Assembly: GCF_000382485.1 (NCBI RefSeq)
Contig: NZ_AORY01000015.1
Location: 169,978-233,977 of the forward strand
DNA from: Sphingomonas sp. Mn802worker
GTDB taxonomy: Bacteria; Pseudomonadota; Alphaproteobacteria; Sphingomonadales; Sphingomonadaceae
Direction of reading: 5' to 3'
DNA length: 64,000 nucleotides
Part shown: positions 35,858-45,336 of the stretch, in pieces
Layout: each line of letters begins with the position of its first letter
Numbering within the stretch: the stretch's first letter is position 1
Program-made: the position numbers and the translations under genes
The notes under the pieces: model-generated
Databases searched by the model: none
Seen by the model: only the letters and a program-made list of their open reading frames with translations
Told to the model about the DNA's origin: nothing

Positions 35858-36979
35858 ATGACCACCCCGACCTTGTTCACCCCGACGCAGGTCGGCGGCC
35901 TGTCACTCGCCAACCGCATCGTCATCGCGCCGATGTGCCAATATTCGGCCGTCGATGGCTGCATGACCGATTGGCACCTGATCCACCTCGGTCATCTGGC
36001 GCTGTCGGGTGCGGGCGTGCTGACGATCGAGGCGACGGCGGTGGTGCCGGAGGGGCGCATCACTTACGGCGACGTCGGCCTGTGGAACGATGCGACCGAA
36101 GCGGCGATGAAGCGGGTGCTGGACGGCGTCCGTGCCTATTCGAAGATGCCGATCGCGATCCAGCTGGCGCATGCCGGGCGCAAGGCGTCGACCGAGCTGC
36201 CGTGGACCGGCGGCAAGCAGATCGCGGCGGCCGACGCGAACGGCTGGCAGACCGAGGCGCCGTCGGCGCTGCCCTTTGCCGAGGGTGAGGCCGCGCCGCA
36301 TGCGCTGACGCGCGCGCGGATGGATGAAATCCGCGATGCCTTTGCCGAGGCGACGCGGCGTGCGGCGCGGCTCGGGCTCGACGCAGTGCAAATTCACGCC
36401 GCGCACGGTTATCTGCTGCACGAGTTCCTGTCGCCGCTCTCCAACACCCGCGACGACGATTACGGTGGCAGCCTGGACAACCGGATGCGCTACCCGCTCG
36501 AAATCTTCGACGCGGTGCGCGCAGCATTCCCGGCCGACAAACCGGTCACGGTGCGCGTGTCGGGCACCGACTGGGTCGACGGCGGCTGGGACGTGGATGG
36601 CACGATCGCCTTTGCGAAGGCGCTGGAGGCGCGTGAGTGCGCCGCGATCCATGTGTCGAGCGGCGGGCTCGATCCGGCGCAGAAGATCCCGGTCGGGCCG
36701 AACTATCAGGTGCCGTTAGCGCGCGCAGTGAAGGCGACAGTGTCGATGCCCGTCGTCACGGTCGGGCTGATCACTGACTTCGAGCAGGCGGAGGCGATCG
36801 TCGCGACGGGTGACGCCGACATGATCGCGCTTGCGCGCACGATCCTCTACGATCCGCGCTGGCCCTGGCATGCGGCGGCAGCGCTAGGCGGGCGGGTGCG
36901 CGCGCCGAACCAGTACCTCCGTTCGCAGCCGCATCGCTTCAAGGACCTGTTCGACGAGGCCGATGACGACACCTATTGA
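35858..36979 (+). CDS. Old yellow enzyme (YqjM-type NADH:flavin oxidoreductase)
   Basis: A 373-residue FMN-dependent ene-reductase from ATG 35858. PMCQYSA near residue 24 holds the Cys that marks the YqjM (thermophilic-like) class. The substrate His pair is in QLAHAGRKAS and HAAHGYLLHEFLSPLSNTR, and the FMN-binding loop and YGGSLDNR follow. These enzymes reduce the C=C bond of alpha,beta-unsaturated carbonyl or nitro compounds. The physiological substrate is unknown. Confidence 0.92.
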   Translation: MTTPTLFTPTQVGGLSLANRIVIAPMCQYSAVDGCMTDWHLIHLGHLALSGAGVLTIEATAVVPEGRITYGDVGLWNDATEAAMKRVLDGVRAYSKMPIAIQLAHAGRKASTELPWTGGKQIAAADANGWQTEAPSALPFAEGEAAPHALTRARMDEIRDAFAEATRRAARLGLDAVQIHAAHGYLLHEFLSPLSNTRDDDYGGSLDNRMRYPLEIFDAVRAAFPADKPVTVRVSGTDWVDGGWDVDGTIAFAKALEARECAAIHVSSGGLDPAQKIPVGPNYQVPLARAVKATVSMPVVTVGLITDFEQAEAIVATGDADMIALARTILYDPRWPWHAAAALGGRVRAPNQYLRSQPHRFKDLFDEADDDTY

Positions 36980-36998
36980 GCGCTGACAAGGCTGAGCG

Positions 36999-37703
36999 AT
37001 GACCAACAATGTAGCTTCGATTGCTCCCACGCTGACCGCGGCCGAGCCTGCGCAAGAGGTGGGTGGCTGGCATCTGCCTTCCGTCCTTCGTGCGGCGGGG
37101 CTGTGCGCCGGTGCGATTGCGCTGTTGCTGCTGATCGGCTTCATGCTCAGCCGGCACGCGTTCGAGTTCGACCTCGCGATCAGCAATGCGCTGCGGGGGT
37201 CGGGTCCGGCGTGGCTGCGCCATGCGATGGCGGACGTGACCGCGCTCGGCGGCGGCACGGTGCTGACGATCGTCACGATCGGTGCGGTGGCGCTGCTGGT
37301 CGCGCAGCGGCTGGCGTTGACCGCCGGCATGGTCGCGGCGGCGGTAATCACGGGAACGGCGAGCAGCAACCTGCTGAAGCTCGTCTTCCAACGGCCACGC
37401 CCGCCGATCGCCGATCGGCTGATCCAAGTATCGGGTGACAGCTTTCCGAGCGGTCATGCCGCCAATTCGGCGCTCGTCTATCTGACGCTCGCCGCATTGG
37501 TGACGCAGGTGACGCCGGGGAGGGCGACGCGCAGCACGGTGTTGATGCTGGCGATCATCCTCGTCGGCGCGATCGGTACCAGTCGCGTTTACCTGGGCGT
37601 GCACTGGCCGTCGGACGTACTCGCCGGGTGGAGCTACGGCACGCTGTGGGCGATCGGCTGGTGGCAGATCGCGCGGAGGACGCGGCCGCTGCTGTCGCGC
37701 TAG
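36999..37703 (+). CDS. PAP2-family membrane phosphatase
   Basis: A 234-residue membrane phosphatase with about six helices. The three active-site blocks are present: KLVFQRPRPP (C1), FPSGHAANSA (C2) and SRVYLGVHWPSDVLAG (C3, catalytic His). Such enzymes dephosphorylate lipid phosphates such as undecaprenyl-PP or phosphatidic acid. It starts 19 bp after the oxidoreductase gene and its stop overlaps that of the convergent CitE-like gene by 4 bp. Confidence 0.9.
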   Translation: MTNNVASIAPTLTAAEPAQEVGGWHLPSVLRAAGLCAGAIALLLLIGFMLSRHAFEFDLAISNALRGSGPAWLRHAMADVTALGGGTVLTIVTIGAVALLVAQRLALTAGMVAAAVITGTASSNLLKLVFQRPRPPIADRLIQVSGDSFPSGHAANSALVYLTLAALVTQVTPGRATRSTVLMLAIILVGAIGTSRVYLGVHWPSDVLAGWSYGTLWAIGWWQIARRTRPLLSR

Positions 37704-38542
37704 ACGCCGGCGAGCGCGAGCAGGCGCTGCGCCGCCTTCAGGTGCGGCGCATCAACCATCTTGCCGTCCAGTTGCAGCGCGCCAGCGCCGGGGTTGGCCG
37801 CGAACAGGTCGACGACCGCGCGCGCGTGCGTGATCTCCGCATCGCTGGGTGAGAAGGCAGCGTTGATGACCGGCACCTGCGCCGGGTGGATCGCCATCAT
37901 GCCGGTGAAGCCGTCGCGCCTCCCGCGCGCAGCATAAGCGGCGAGGCCGTCCAGGTCGCGGAGGTCGGGGTAGACCGTTTCGATCGCGGGCACTCCGGCG
38001 ACGTGCGCACCGAACAGCGTGAGCGCGCGCACCATCTTGTATGGGTCGGTGTAGCTGCCATCCGACTCGCGGCTGGTCGACGCGCCGATAGCCGCGGGCA
38101 AATCCTCCGCGCCCCAGGTCAACCCGGCGAGGCCCCCATGCTCATCGACGCCGTCGTAGTCGCCGAGTGTGAAGACCGCGCGCGGCGTCTCGCTCGCGAT
38201 CGGCAGAATCAGATAATCGCCGGGCAGGCGTCGGCGCAGTTCGGCGATCGAGGCGCGCCCCTCCGCCTTGGGCAGCACCACGCCCGCCATCGCCGCGCCG
38301 TCGAGTGCCGCCAGATCGTCGGCGATGAAGTCGCCGTCGAGCGGATTGACGCGGACGAACAGCGTCGCATCGGCACTGCGCATGTCGACGAACGCGCGCA
38401 CCGCGCGGCGCGCCGCTGCCTTGGCGCTCGCCGCGACCGCATCCTCAAGGTCGAGGATCAGCGCGTCGGCACCGAGCGACAGCGCCTTCTCCATCCGCTC
38501 GGGCCGGTCGCCGGGGACGAACAACAGTGAGCGTAGCCGCAC
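37700..38542 (-). CDS. HpcH/CitE-type CoA-ester lyase
   Basis: A 280-residue TIM-barrel lyase; I place the start at GTG 38542 because MRLRSLLFVPGDRPERM is the usual N-terminus of the family, and it then sits 2 bp after the galE stop. Conserved parts are LILDLEDAVA, VLPKAEG, IASETPRAVF and AIHPAQVPVIN. Members cleave citramalyl-, malyl- or citryl-type CoA esters, usually with Mg2+. No citrate-lyase partner subunits are near, so a stand-alone CitE-like (citramalyl- or malyl-CoA) activity is more likely. Confidence 0.87.
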   Translation of the reverse strand: MRLRSLLFVPGDRPERMEKALSLGADALILDLEDAVAASAKAAARRAVRAFVDMRSADATLFVRVNPLDGDFIADDLAALDGAAMAGVVLPKAEGRASIAELRRRLPGDYLILPIASETPRAVFTLGDYDGVDEHGGLAGLTWGAEDLPAAIGASTSRESDGSYTDPYKMVRALTLFGAHVAGVPAIETVYPDLRDLDGLAAYAARGRRDGFTGMMAIHPAQVPVINAAFSPSDAEITHARAVVDLFAANPGAGALQLDGKMVDAPHLKAAQRLLALAGV

Positions 38543-38544
38543 CT

Positions 38545-39555
38545 TCAGCGTCCCATCTCGGCGAGCTTGCGCTCCCACGCCAAGGCATCGCGGACGATCC
38601 CGTCCAGGTCGGCACGTGTGGGCGTCCAGTCGAGCGTGGCAAGGATCGCTTCATTGTTCGCCACCAGCTCGGCCGGGTCGCCGGCGCGGCGTCCCTCCAT
38701 CCGCCGCTCGACGCGCATGTTGGTGACGCGATCTACCGCGTCGAGCACCTCCAGCACCGAGAAGCCGCGGCCATAGCCGGCGTTGAGCGTCACGCTCTCC
38801 GCCGGGTGCTCAACGAGCCAGCCGAGTGCCGCGACATGCGCCTCGGCGAGGTCGCTGACGTGGATGTAGTCGCGCACCCCCGTTCCGTCACGCGTGGCGA
38901 AATCCTCGCCGAACACGCTAACCGCGGCGCGCCTGCCGGTCGCCGCCTCGACCGCGATCTTGATCAGGTGCGTTGCCCCCACGGTCGATTGTCCGCTGCG
39001 TCCCTGACTGTCCGCGCCCGCGACGTTGAAGTAGCGCAGCGCGGCGTAGTTGATCGGGTGTGCCGCCGCGACATCGCGCAGCATCGCCTCGCTCATCAGC
39101 TTCGACATGCCATATGGGTTGATCGGCACCGTTGGATCGGTTTCGGCGACGGGCACGCGCTCGGGCGTGCCGTAGGTCGCGGCAGTCGAGGAGAAGATGA
39201 AGTGCGGCACGCCCGCCTTCACCGCGCTTTCGATCAGGCTGCGCGTCGCCGCGGTGTTGTTGCGGTAATATTTAAGCGGATCGCTGACCGATTCGGGCAC
39301 CACTACCGATCCGGCGAAATGCATGATCGCGCGCACATCATGGTCGGCGAGTACGTCGGCGACGCGGGGGTCCTCTACCGCCATCTCGACCAGCGTCGCG
39401 CGCGGATCGACCGCCCAGTCGAACCCGGTGACGAGATTGTCGAGCACGACCACCTCGTATCCTGCGTCAAGCAGCGCCAGCACCGCGTGGCTGCCGATAT
39501 AGCCAGCCCCGCCCGTCACCATCACCTTGCCGTCCAGCGTCGCTGCCTGCGTCAT
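38545..39555 (-). CDS. galE: UDP-glucose 4-epimerase
   Basis: A 336-residue short-chain dehydrogenase-type epimerase interconverting UDP-glucose and UDP-galactose. The NAD-binding motif is TGGAGYIGSH, the catalytic Ser/Thr is in FSSTAATYG and the YxxxK pair in YGMSK. The Asn-rich NNTAATRSLIE and GVRDYIHVSDLAEAH blocks are typical of GalE. Likely supplies galactose for surface polysaccharides such as sphingans; that role is inferred. Confidence 0.93.
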   Translation of the reverse strand: MTQAATLDGKVMVTGGAGYIGSHAVLALLDAGYEVVVLDNLVTGFDWAVDPRATLVEMAVEDPRVADVLADHDVRAIMHFAGSVVVPESVSDPLKYYRNNTAATRSLIESAVKAGVPHFIFSSTAATYGTPERVPVAETDPTVPINPYGMSKLMSEAMLRDVAAAHPINYAALRYFNVAGADSQGRSGQSTVGATHLIKIAVEAATGRRAAVSVFGEDFATRDGTGVRDYIHVSDLAEAHVAALGWLVEHPAESVTLNAGYGRGFSVLEVLDAVDRVTNMRVERRMEGRRAGDPAELVANNEAILATLDWTPTRADLDGIVRDALAWERKLAEMGR

Positions 39556-39617
39556 GCCAGTCTCCCTTTCGAGCGCGGTAGCGGCTTCCTACATGCTTCT
39601 CAAAGGAGACTTCATCC

Positions 39618-40166
39618 ATGACCGAATATGCCATCCTCGCCGGCGGATGCTTCTGGTGCACCGAGGCCGTGTTCAAGGACGTGATCGGCGTTGAGAGCGT
39701 CGAAAGCGGATACATCGGCGGGCACGCGCCCAACCCGACCTACAAGCAGGTGTGCGGCGGTGACACCGGCCATGCTGAGGCGATCAAGGTCGGCTTTGAC
39801 CCGGCGAAGATCGAATACGGCGACCTGCTCGACATCTTCTTCGCGACGCACGATCCGACGCAGCTGAACCGTCAGGGCAACGATGTCGGCACGCAGTACC
39901 GCTCGGCGATCTTCCCGCAGTCAGACGAGCAGGCCGTCGAGGCGAAGGCGGCGATCCAGCGCGCGCAGGGCGAGCAATCGAAGCCGATCGTCACCACGAT
40001 CGAGGCGAATGACACCTGGTATCCAGCTGAGGGGTACCATCAGGATTATTGGGAAACGGAAGGGCGCAGCAATCCCTATTGCATGGCGGTGATCCCGCCC
40101 AAGCTGCAGAAGCTGCGCAAGAGCTACGCCGCGCGGACGAAGAGCATGGCCGAGGCGCAGGGCTGA
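39618..40166 (+). CDS. msrA: Peptide-methionine (S)-S-oxide reductase
   Basis: A 182-residue cytoplasmic MsrA that repairs methionine S-sulfoxide. The catalytic motif GCFWC is at residues 10-14, followed by [28 protein letters not shown] and [22 protein letters not shown] are the usual substrate-binding blocks. The gene has AAAGGAG upstream and is probably transcribed alone or with the following lipoprotein gene. Confidence 0.96.
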   Translation: MTEYAILAGGCFWCTEAVFKDVIGVESVESGYIGGHAPNPTYKQVCGGDTGHAEAIKVGFDPAKIEYGDLLDIFFATHDPTQLNRQGNDVGTQYRSAIFPQSDEQAVEAKAAIQRAQGEQSKPIVTTIEANDTWYPAEGYHQDYWETEGRSNPYCMAVIPPKLQKLRKSYAARTKSMAEAQG

Positions 40167-40258
40167 GCACAGAGGGCGACGACCAAGGGAACGTACCGGA
40201 TCGGACCGTGTTGATGCGCTGCCGGAATGACCGGCCGCGTATCTACAGGGAAAAGTTC

Positions 40259-40546
40259 ATGTCCACGTTTCGTCTTGCCGCCGCCGTTCTGCTCCTTGCC
40301 GCGCCGCTGGCGGCATGTGGTGGCTCGGGTGATGACAAGCTCGCGCATCAGGTCAAGAAAGCCGCCGACAACCGCGCCGATCAGCTGGAGCAGCGTGCCG
40401 ACGACCTGAAGGATGAGGCCAAGCAGGTGCGCAAGACGGGTGAGAAGCGCGCCGATGCGATCGATGCCGCCGACCTCAACACGCATGCGATGAGCCCCGA
40501 GCAAAAGGCGGCGATCGTCGCCAATCAGGCGCCCGCGGTCCGCTGA
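40259..40546 (+). CDS. Small coiled-coil lipoprotein
   Basis: A 95-residue exported protein: signal peptide with lipobox LAAC (Cys about residue 20), then a highly charged Ala/Lys/Asp-rich helix (KAADNRADQLEQRADDLKDE) likely to form a coiled coil. Function unknown; it could be an envelope stress or structural lipoprotein like Lpp. It follows msrA by 92 bp. Confidence 0.68.
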   Translation: MSTFRLAAAVLLLAAPLAACGGSGDDKLAHQVKKAADNRADQLEQRADDLKDEAKQVRKTGEKRADAIDAADLNTHAMSPEQKAAIVANQAPAVR

Positions 40547-40639
40547 GGCTACGCGATCCGGTGCCTCAACCGAAGCGCCGGGTTTCAGCATGACTTTTGC
40601 GAGCGCGCCAGCGTGGATGTGCGGGCGCCGTTTACCCCG

Positions 40640-41566
40640 CTAGTTGTGTGCGGCGCGGCGTAAGCGGTCGTTGATCGCGACGCCGACGCCCGTCTCCGTT
40701 ACGGCTGCGACCGCGATCCGCGCGGTTGGCGATGCGTCGGCGCGGTGCAGCGCGTCGAACAGCCGCGCCGCGGCTTCGACCACATCGCCGTCCAACGATA
40801 ACGTGTCATTTCCCGCAACCTCGCCGAAGCCGATCAGCCACTCGTCGGGTCCAGCCTCACGTGCGTTCAACCGGAGCGGCTTGGTGGGCGCGTAGTGCGT
40901 CGCGAGCTGTCCCGGCGCGCTGACATGCGCGGTCGTGCCAGGCATGACCGGTAATACGTCGCCGAGCATCTCGGCGGTGACCGGCCCCGGTCGCAGGATC
41001 GTCCTGCCCGCGACGATGGTCGATTCCACCCCCGCCATGGTCGCGCCGTCGTCGATGATCAGCGGCACGCGCGCGCCCAGGCTCGCGGCGACGTGTTCGG
41101 CCCGCGTCGGGCTGATGCCGTTGCTCATGTTCGCGGACGGTGCGGCGAGTGGCGCCGTCGAGGCGGCAATCAACGCCTGCATCGCGCGGTGCGCCGGCAC
41201 ACGCAGCGCGATCGTATCCAGCCCGGCGGTGACCAGCGAGGCGATGCCCGCATCGGGACGCAACGGCAGCACCAGCGTCAAAGGCCCGGGCCAGAACCGC
41301 TCTGCCAGCGCCAGCGCGTCGTCGTCGAACACTGCGATCGCCTTGGCCGCGGCCAGATCGGCGACATGGACGATCAAGGGGTTGAAGCTCGGCCGCCCCT
41401 TCGCCGCATAGATTTGCGCCACCGCCTGCGCGTTGCGCGCATCCGCGGCGAGGCCGTAGACCGTCTCGGTCGGCACCGCGACGATTCCGCCTGCGCGGAT
41501 GATCGCGGCGGCCCGGTCGATCGCGAGGTTTCCGAACGCGTAAAGAAGGGGTGGTTGAGCCGCCAT
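40640..41566 (-). CDS. tsaC: Threonylcarbamoyl-AMP synthase (Sua5-type)
   Basis: A 308-residue enzyme making threonylcarbamoyl-AMP for the universal tRNA t6A37 modification. The YrdC domain occupies the first 200 residues (GGIVAVPTETVYGLAADA, AAKGRPSFNPLIVHV, RVPAHRAMQALI, APSANMSNGISPT), and the Sua5-specific C-terminal domain follows (SAPGQLATHYAPTKPL). The full-length form is Sua5-like rather than short TsaC. Divergent from the acyl-CoA dehydrogenase gene. Confidence 0.93.
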   Translation of the reverse strand: MAAQPPLLYAFGNLAIDRAAAIIRAGGIVAVPTETVYGLAADARNAQAVAQIYAAKGRPSFNPLIVHVADLAAAKAIAVFDDDALALAERFWPGPLTLVLPLRPDAGIASLVTAGLDTIALRVPAHRAMQALIAASTAPLAAPSANMSNGISPTRAEHVAASLGARVPLIIDDGATMAGVESTIVAGRTILRPGPVTAEMLGDVLPVMPGTTAHVSAPGQLATHYAPTKPLRLNAREAGPDEWLIGFGEVAGNDTLSLDGDVVEAAARLFDALHRADASPTARIAVAAVTETGVGVAINDRLRRAAHN

Positions 41567-41603
41567 CGCGCCACGCTATAGCGGGTGCAATCAGGAGAGA
41601 GAA

Positions 41604-43274
41604 ATGGCCTTCACCGCCCCTGTCGCCGAGCAGCGCTTCGTTCTCGACACCGTCGCCGGCATCGGTGCGCTCGCCGATACCGAACGCTTTGCCGCCGCGA
41701 CCCCGGACGTGATCGACGCAGTGCTGGAGGGCGCGGCGCAGTTCGCCGCGGGCGAATGGGCCCCGCTCAACCGGGCCGGCGATACGGTGGGAGCGAAATG
41801 GACCCCCGACGGCGTCGTCATGCCCGATGGCTACCGCGCGGCGTACCAGGCCTATGTTGAGGGTGGCTGGGGCACGATCGGCGTGTCGGAAAGCCACGGC
41901 GGACAGGGGCTGCCGTTCGTCATACAGGCGGCAGTGCTGGAAACGCTTGGCAGCGCCAACATGGGTTTCGCGCTATGCCCGACGCTGACGGTCGGCGCGA
42001 TCGAGGCGATCGAGCATCACGGCTCGCCTGAGCAGCAGGCGCTGTACCTCCCCAAGCTCGCGACCGGCGAATGGACCGGCACGATGAACCTGACCGAGCC
42101 GCAGGCGGGCAGCGACGTGGGGGCGCTGCGTGCCACCGCTACCCCGCGGGGTGACGGCACGTTCGCGATCAAGGGCACCAAGATCTACATCTCGTTCGGC
42201 GACCACGACATGGCGGACAACATCGTCCACCTCGTGCTTGCGCGCACGCCCGATGCGCCTGCGGGCACGCGCGGCATCTCGTTGTTCCTGGTGCCGAAGG
42301 TCCTCGCGGACGGCACGCAGAATGACGTGCGCGTCGTGTCGATCGAGCACAAGATGGGGCTGCACGCCTCGCCGACCTGCGTATTGTCGTTCGGTGACCA
42401 CGACGATTGTACGGGCGAGCTGATCGGCCCCGAGTTCGGCGGGATGCGCGCCATGTTCACGATGATGAACAACGCGCGCCTCAACGTGGGGCTACAAGGG
42501 GTGCAGGTGGCCGAGGCGGCGACGCAGAAGGCGGTCGAGTACGCGCGCGAGCGGGTGCAGGGCGCGCGCGCGGGTGCGCAGTCGGCGATCATCGAGCATC
42601 CCGACGTGCGTCGCATGCTGATGCGGATGAAGGCGCAGACGATGGCGGCGCGTGCGTTGGTTTACTACGCTTGCGGGCAGGTCGACCGCGCCGGGCTGGG
42701 TGACGCGGCGGCGAAGGATCGGCTGGAGATCACCACTCCGCTCGCCAAGGCGCACGCGACCGATCTGGGCAACGAGATCGCGAGCATCGGCGTGCAGGTC
42801 CATGGCGGAATGGGCTTCGTCGAGGAAACGGGCGCGGCGCAGTTCTTCCGCGACGCGCGGATCACCCCGATCTACGAGGGGACGAATGGCATCCAGGCCG
42901 CGGACCTCGTCGGGCGCAAGCTGTCGCTGTCGAACGGTGCCGCCTTCGCCAGCCTGATCGCCGATATCCGCGGGGAAGCGCAGCATCCGCGGCTGACCGC
43001 GCTAGTCGACGCGTGCGAGGCTGTCGGGCGCCGGTTGCAGACAGCAGATACCGACGACCGCCAGGCGGCGAGCTATCCGTTCCTGACCATGCTGTCCGTC
43101 GCGACCTGCGGCTGGCTGCTGGAGCGGCAGGCGCGTGCCGATGGAGCAGATGTGACCAAGCGGGCGAGCGTTGCCTTCTACCTCGATCAGGTCGTGCCGG
43201 AGGCGATGGGACTGGAAGCGGCGGCGAGTGCACCCGCGACGCAGCTCTACGCGCTCAGCGCCGACGCATTCTGA
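41604..43274 (+). CDS. Acyl-CoA dehydrogenase
   Basis: A 556-residue FAD enzyme catalysing alpha,beta-dehydrogenation of an acyl-CoA. FAD and substrate blocks are [17 protein letters not shown] and the C-terminal signature [19 protein letters not shown] followed by [17 protein letters not shown]. The catalytic Glu lies in IYEGTNG. The extra 150 C-terminal residues match the longer family often linked to 3-methylmercaptopropionyl-CoA or aromatic acyl-CoA dehydrogenases. AGGAGAGA lies before the ATG. Substrate not assigned. Confidence 0.9.
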   Translation: MAFTAPVAEQRFVLDTVAGIGALADTERFAAATPDVIDAVLEGAAQFAAGEWAPLNRAGDTVGAKWTPDGVVMPDGYRAAYQAYVEGGWGTIGVSESHGGQGLPFVIQAAVLETLGSANMGFALCPTLTVGAIEAIEHHGSPEQQALYLPKLATGEWTGTMNLTEPQAGSDVGALRATATPRGDGTFAIKGTKIYISFGDHDMADNIVHLVLARTPDAPAGTRGISLFLVPKVLADGTQNDVRVVSIEHKMGLHASPTCVLSFGDHDDCTGELIGPEFGGMRAMFTMMNNARLNVGLQGVQVAEAATQKAVEYARERVQGARAGAQSAIIEHPDVRRMLMRMKAQTMAARALVYYACGQVDRAGLGDAAAKDRLEITTPLAKAHATDLGNEIASIGVQVHGGMGFVEETGAAQFFRDARITPIYEGTNGIQAADLVGRKLSLSNGAAFASLIADIRGEAQHPRLTALVDACEAVGRRLQTADTDDRQAASYPFLTMLSVATCGWLLERQARADGADVTKRASVAFYLDQVVPEAMGLEAAASAPATQLYALSADAF

Positions 43275-43277
43275 TGC

Positions 43278-43766
43278 TTACTCGCCCGACGGGCAACCGT
43301 CGGGCGTGGTGGCGCGGTACCCGGCCGGGTACCAACGCGAGACATGCGCATCGGCATCGTAATAGCATACCGCTGCGTCGCGACCGTCTGGCGTGATCGC
43401 GATTGCCCAATTGTGTGGCCCGCAATTATGCGCCTCGCACGCCCAGGACAGGATGCTGCCGTCCCACTCGGCGACCGGGTTGGCGGTGGCATCACGGCTC
43501 AGCACCGTGTCGCGCACGCTGGCGTCGGAAACGACACGTGCAACGGCGGTACGCACCGTCGGCTCGTCGACGAAGCGCGTGCCCGCAACGAGGTCGAACG
43601 GGTATTTGCCGACGTAGCGTGACAGATCGACCGCGACGATGGTCGCACCCGGCGTCGGCGAGGGACGCGGAGCTCCGATGACGCGCGTCGGCACAGGCTG
43701 CGGCTCGGGTGCCCGGTTGCACGCGGCAAGCGCGCCCATGACCAACAGGAGAAGCGTGTTCCTCAT
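43278..43766 (-). CDS. Hypothetical lipoprotein (162 aa)
   Basis: A 162-residue protein with start ATG 43766, a hydrophobic signal and lipobox LAACN (Cys about residue 14), a Pro-rich linker, then a domain with four Cys (SWACEAHNCG, AVCYYD, DGCPSG) that may form disulfides. No family recognised. It overlaps the preceding 139-aa gene by 4 nt, so the two are probably co-expressed envelope proteins. Confidence 0.7.
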   Translation of the reverse strand: MRNTLLLLVMGALAACNRAPEPQPVPTRVIGAPRPSPTPGATIVAVDLSRYVGKYPFDLVAGTRFVDEPTVRTAVARVVSDASVRDTVLSRDATANPVAEWDGSILSWACEAHNCGPHNWAIAITPDGRDAAVCYYDADAHVSRWYPAGYRATTPDGCPSGE

Positions 43767-44182
43767 CGCCGGCGCAGCGACGCGTCTTCGAGGTGCCACT
43801 GCCGCTGCTCCGTGGTGGAACCGTCGACGTCGTTGACGCGGCGAAGCGTGTAGCTGCCGGTGAAGCGCTGCGCGATGCCGTTCTTCAGCGTCGCGCGCAC
43901 GGTGACCGGCACGCGGATGTAGCTTGATCCCGCCGCCCCCTCGGGGTCGCTCGGCGTACCGGTGACGACGCTGGTGTGGCGTGTGTTCGAGAAGCCTCGA
44001 GCGAACTGCCGATAGCGCTGCCCGCTCGCCTGCCCGCCGCGCGACCATGAACGATAAGCAGTGCGATAGTCGCCGCGGTCAATCGCCGCATAGTAATGCT
44101 GGACGACCGCGCGGGCCTCGGCGGGGGTGGCGGCGGGCGCGGCGGCGGCGCTGGCGAGCAGGAAGGACACGATCAGGCTCAT
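43763..44182 (-). CDS. Exported hypothetical protein (139 aa)
   Basis: A 139-residue protein with a short signal peptide (MSLIVSFLLASAAAAPA). The mature part resembles NTF2/SnoaL-like folds: AEARAVVQHYYAAIDRGDYRTA at its start, then a beta-rich region with FTGSYTLRRVNDVDGS. Probably periplasmic. Its stop overlaps the start of the lipoprotein gene (ATGA). Confidence 0.65.
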   Translation of the reverse strand: MSLIVSFLLASAAAAPAATPAEARAVVQHYYAAIDRGDYRTAYRSWSRGGQASGQRYRQFARGFSNTRHTSVVTGTPSDPEGAAGSSYIRVPVTVRATLKNGIAQRFTGSYTLRRVNDVDGSTTEQRQWHLEDASLRRR

Positions 44183-44223
44183 GTTCGCGATAACGGATGA
44201 ACCGGTCGCGGGTTGCCCGTCAC

Positions 44224-44580
44224 TCAGGCGTCGCTACGTTCCAGCAGATCGGCGAGATCGAGCCCGAGCAGGTCGATATGCCCGCGAATGCGCGGCCACT
44301 GCGTTTTGATGAACGTATCGCGCTCGGCCGTGCGCAGGCGCTCCACCGCGCCCGTCAGCACGAACATGCCGACGCCGCGACGCACCTCGACATAGCCGTC
44401 GTCCTGGAAACTCTGATATGCCTTCGCGACCGTCAGCGGGTTGGCGCCGTGTTCGGCCGCCAGCGCACGTACCGAGGGAAGCTGGTCACCCGCAGCGAAG
44501 TCACCGCGCAGGATCCCCGCGGCGATGGTTGCGCGCAGCCGGATGTAGACCGGGCTGTCCTCGTTGCTCAATGCTGCCAT
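44224..44580 (-). CDS. GntR-family regulator, YtrA type
   Basis: A 118-residue GntR regulator with the winged-helix domain at the N-terminus (PSVRALAAEHGANPLTVAKA, YQSFQDDGYVEVRRGVGMFV) and only a short helical tail, the YtrA arrangement that usually controls ABC exporters or its own gene. No ABC transporter is adjacent, so its target is unclear. Confidence 0.87.
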   Translation of the reverse strand: MAALSNEDSPVYIRLRATIAAGILRGDFAAGDQLPSVRALAAEHGANPLTVAKAYQSFQDDGYVEVRRGVGMFVLTGAVERLRTAERDTFIKTQWPRIRGHIDLLGLDLADLLERSDA

Positions 44581-44630
44581 GGTGCTTTAATACAGCAAAT
44601 GGGAGCGGAGTCGAGCCTCACCCTCATGCC

Positions 44631-45209
44631 TCAACCCTGCCAGTCGCTCCACACCTGTTCGATCGCGGGACGTGGCCGCTCGTCCAGCGCGCGGGCAGGC
44701 GTGCCGATGAAGACGAAGCCGGTGATCCGCTCGTGCGGCGCACCGAAGGCGTCGCGCACCGTGTTCGAGAAGGCCGGCCAGCCGGTCAGCCAGCCCGCCG
44801 CATAGCCGTGCGCGTGCACCGCGTGGAGCAGGTTCATGCACGCCGCGCCCGCCGACAGCTCCTGTTCCCACAACGGTATCTTGTTGTCGGTACGCGGTGA
44901 CGACAGCGCGACCACCAGCGCGGGTGCCTGGTTCGCGAACTGCACCATGTTGTCGAGCTCCGCCTGCCGCGCCTCCGGCTTCTCGGCGCGGTACGCCTCG
45001 ACCAGCAACGTCGCCAGCCGCTCGCGCTGATCGTCGCCCACGATCACGAAGCGCCACGGTGCGAGCTTGCCATGGTCGGGGGTGCGCGCGGCGAGCGCGA
45101 TCATCCGCACCAATTCGGCATGATCAGGCCCGGGCGCGACCAGATCGCGCGGCTTGCCCGAACGGCGGGTGGACAGATGCGCGAGAAGCGAGGAGCGATC
45201 GTTGAACAT
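44631..45209 (-). CDS. Nitroreductase-family protein (YdjA-like)
   Basis: A 192-residue FMN oxidoreductase of the compact nitroreductase type. STRRSGKPRDL near the N-terminus is the FMN phosphate-binding block, with ARTPDHGKLAPWRFV and NLLHAVHAHGYAAGWLTGW following. Length and sequence resemble E. coli YdjA. Physiological substrate unknown; the family reduces nitro groups, quinones or flavins. Confidence 0.9.
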   Translation of the reverse strand: MFNDRSSLLAHLSTRRSGKPRDLVAPGPDHAELVRMIALAARTPDHGKLAPWRFVIVGDDQRERLATLLVEAYRAEKPEARQAELDNMVQFANQAPALVVALSSPRTDNKIPLWEQELSAGAACMNLLHAVHAHGYAAGWLTGWPAFSNTVRDAFGAPHERITGFVFIGTPARALDERPRPAIEQVWSDWQG

Positions 45210-45336
45210 GGGCGTGCATCTAGGAAGTGTTAACGCGTATTTACAGCACGGGCTTTGCCGCTAGTCTCCCATGCAACCATCGCGCGCGCCGCCTGGGCGT
45301 AAGCGCGGACCGAGTTCAGGGAGCGTATTTCGAACA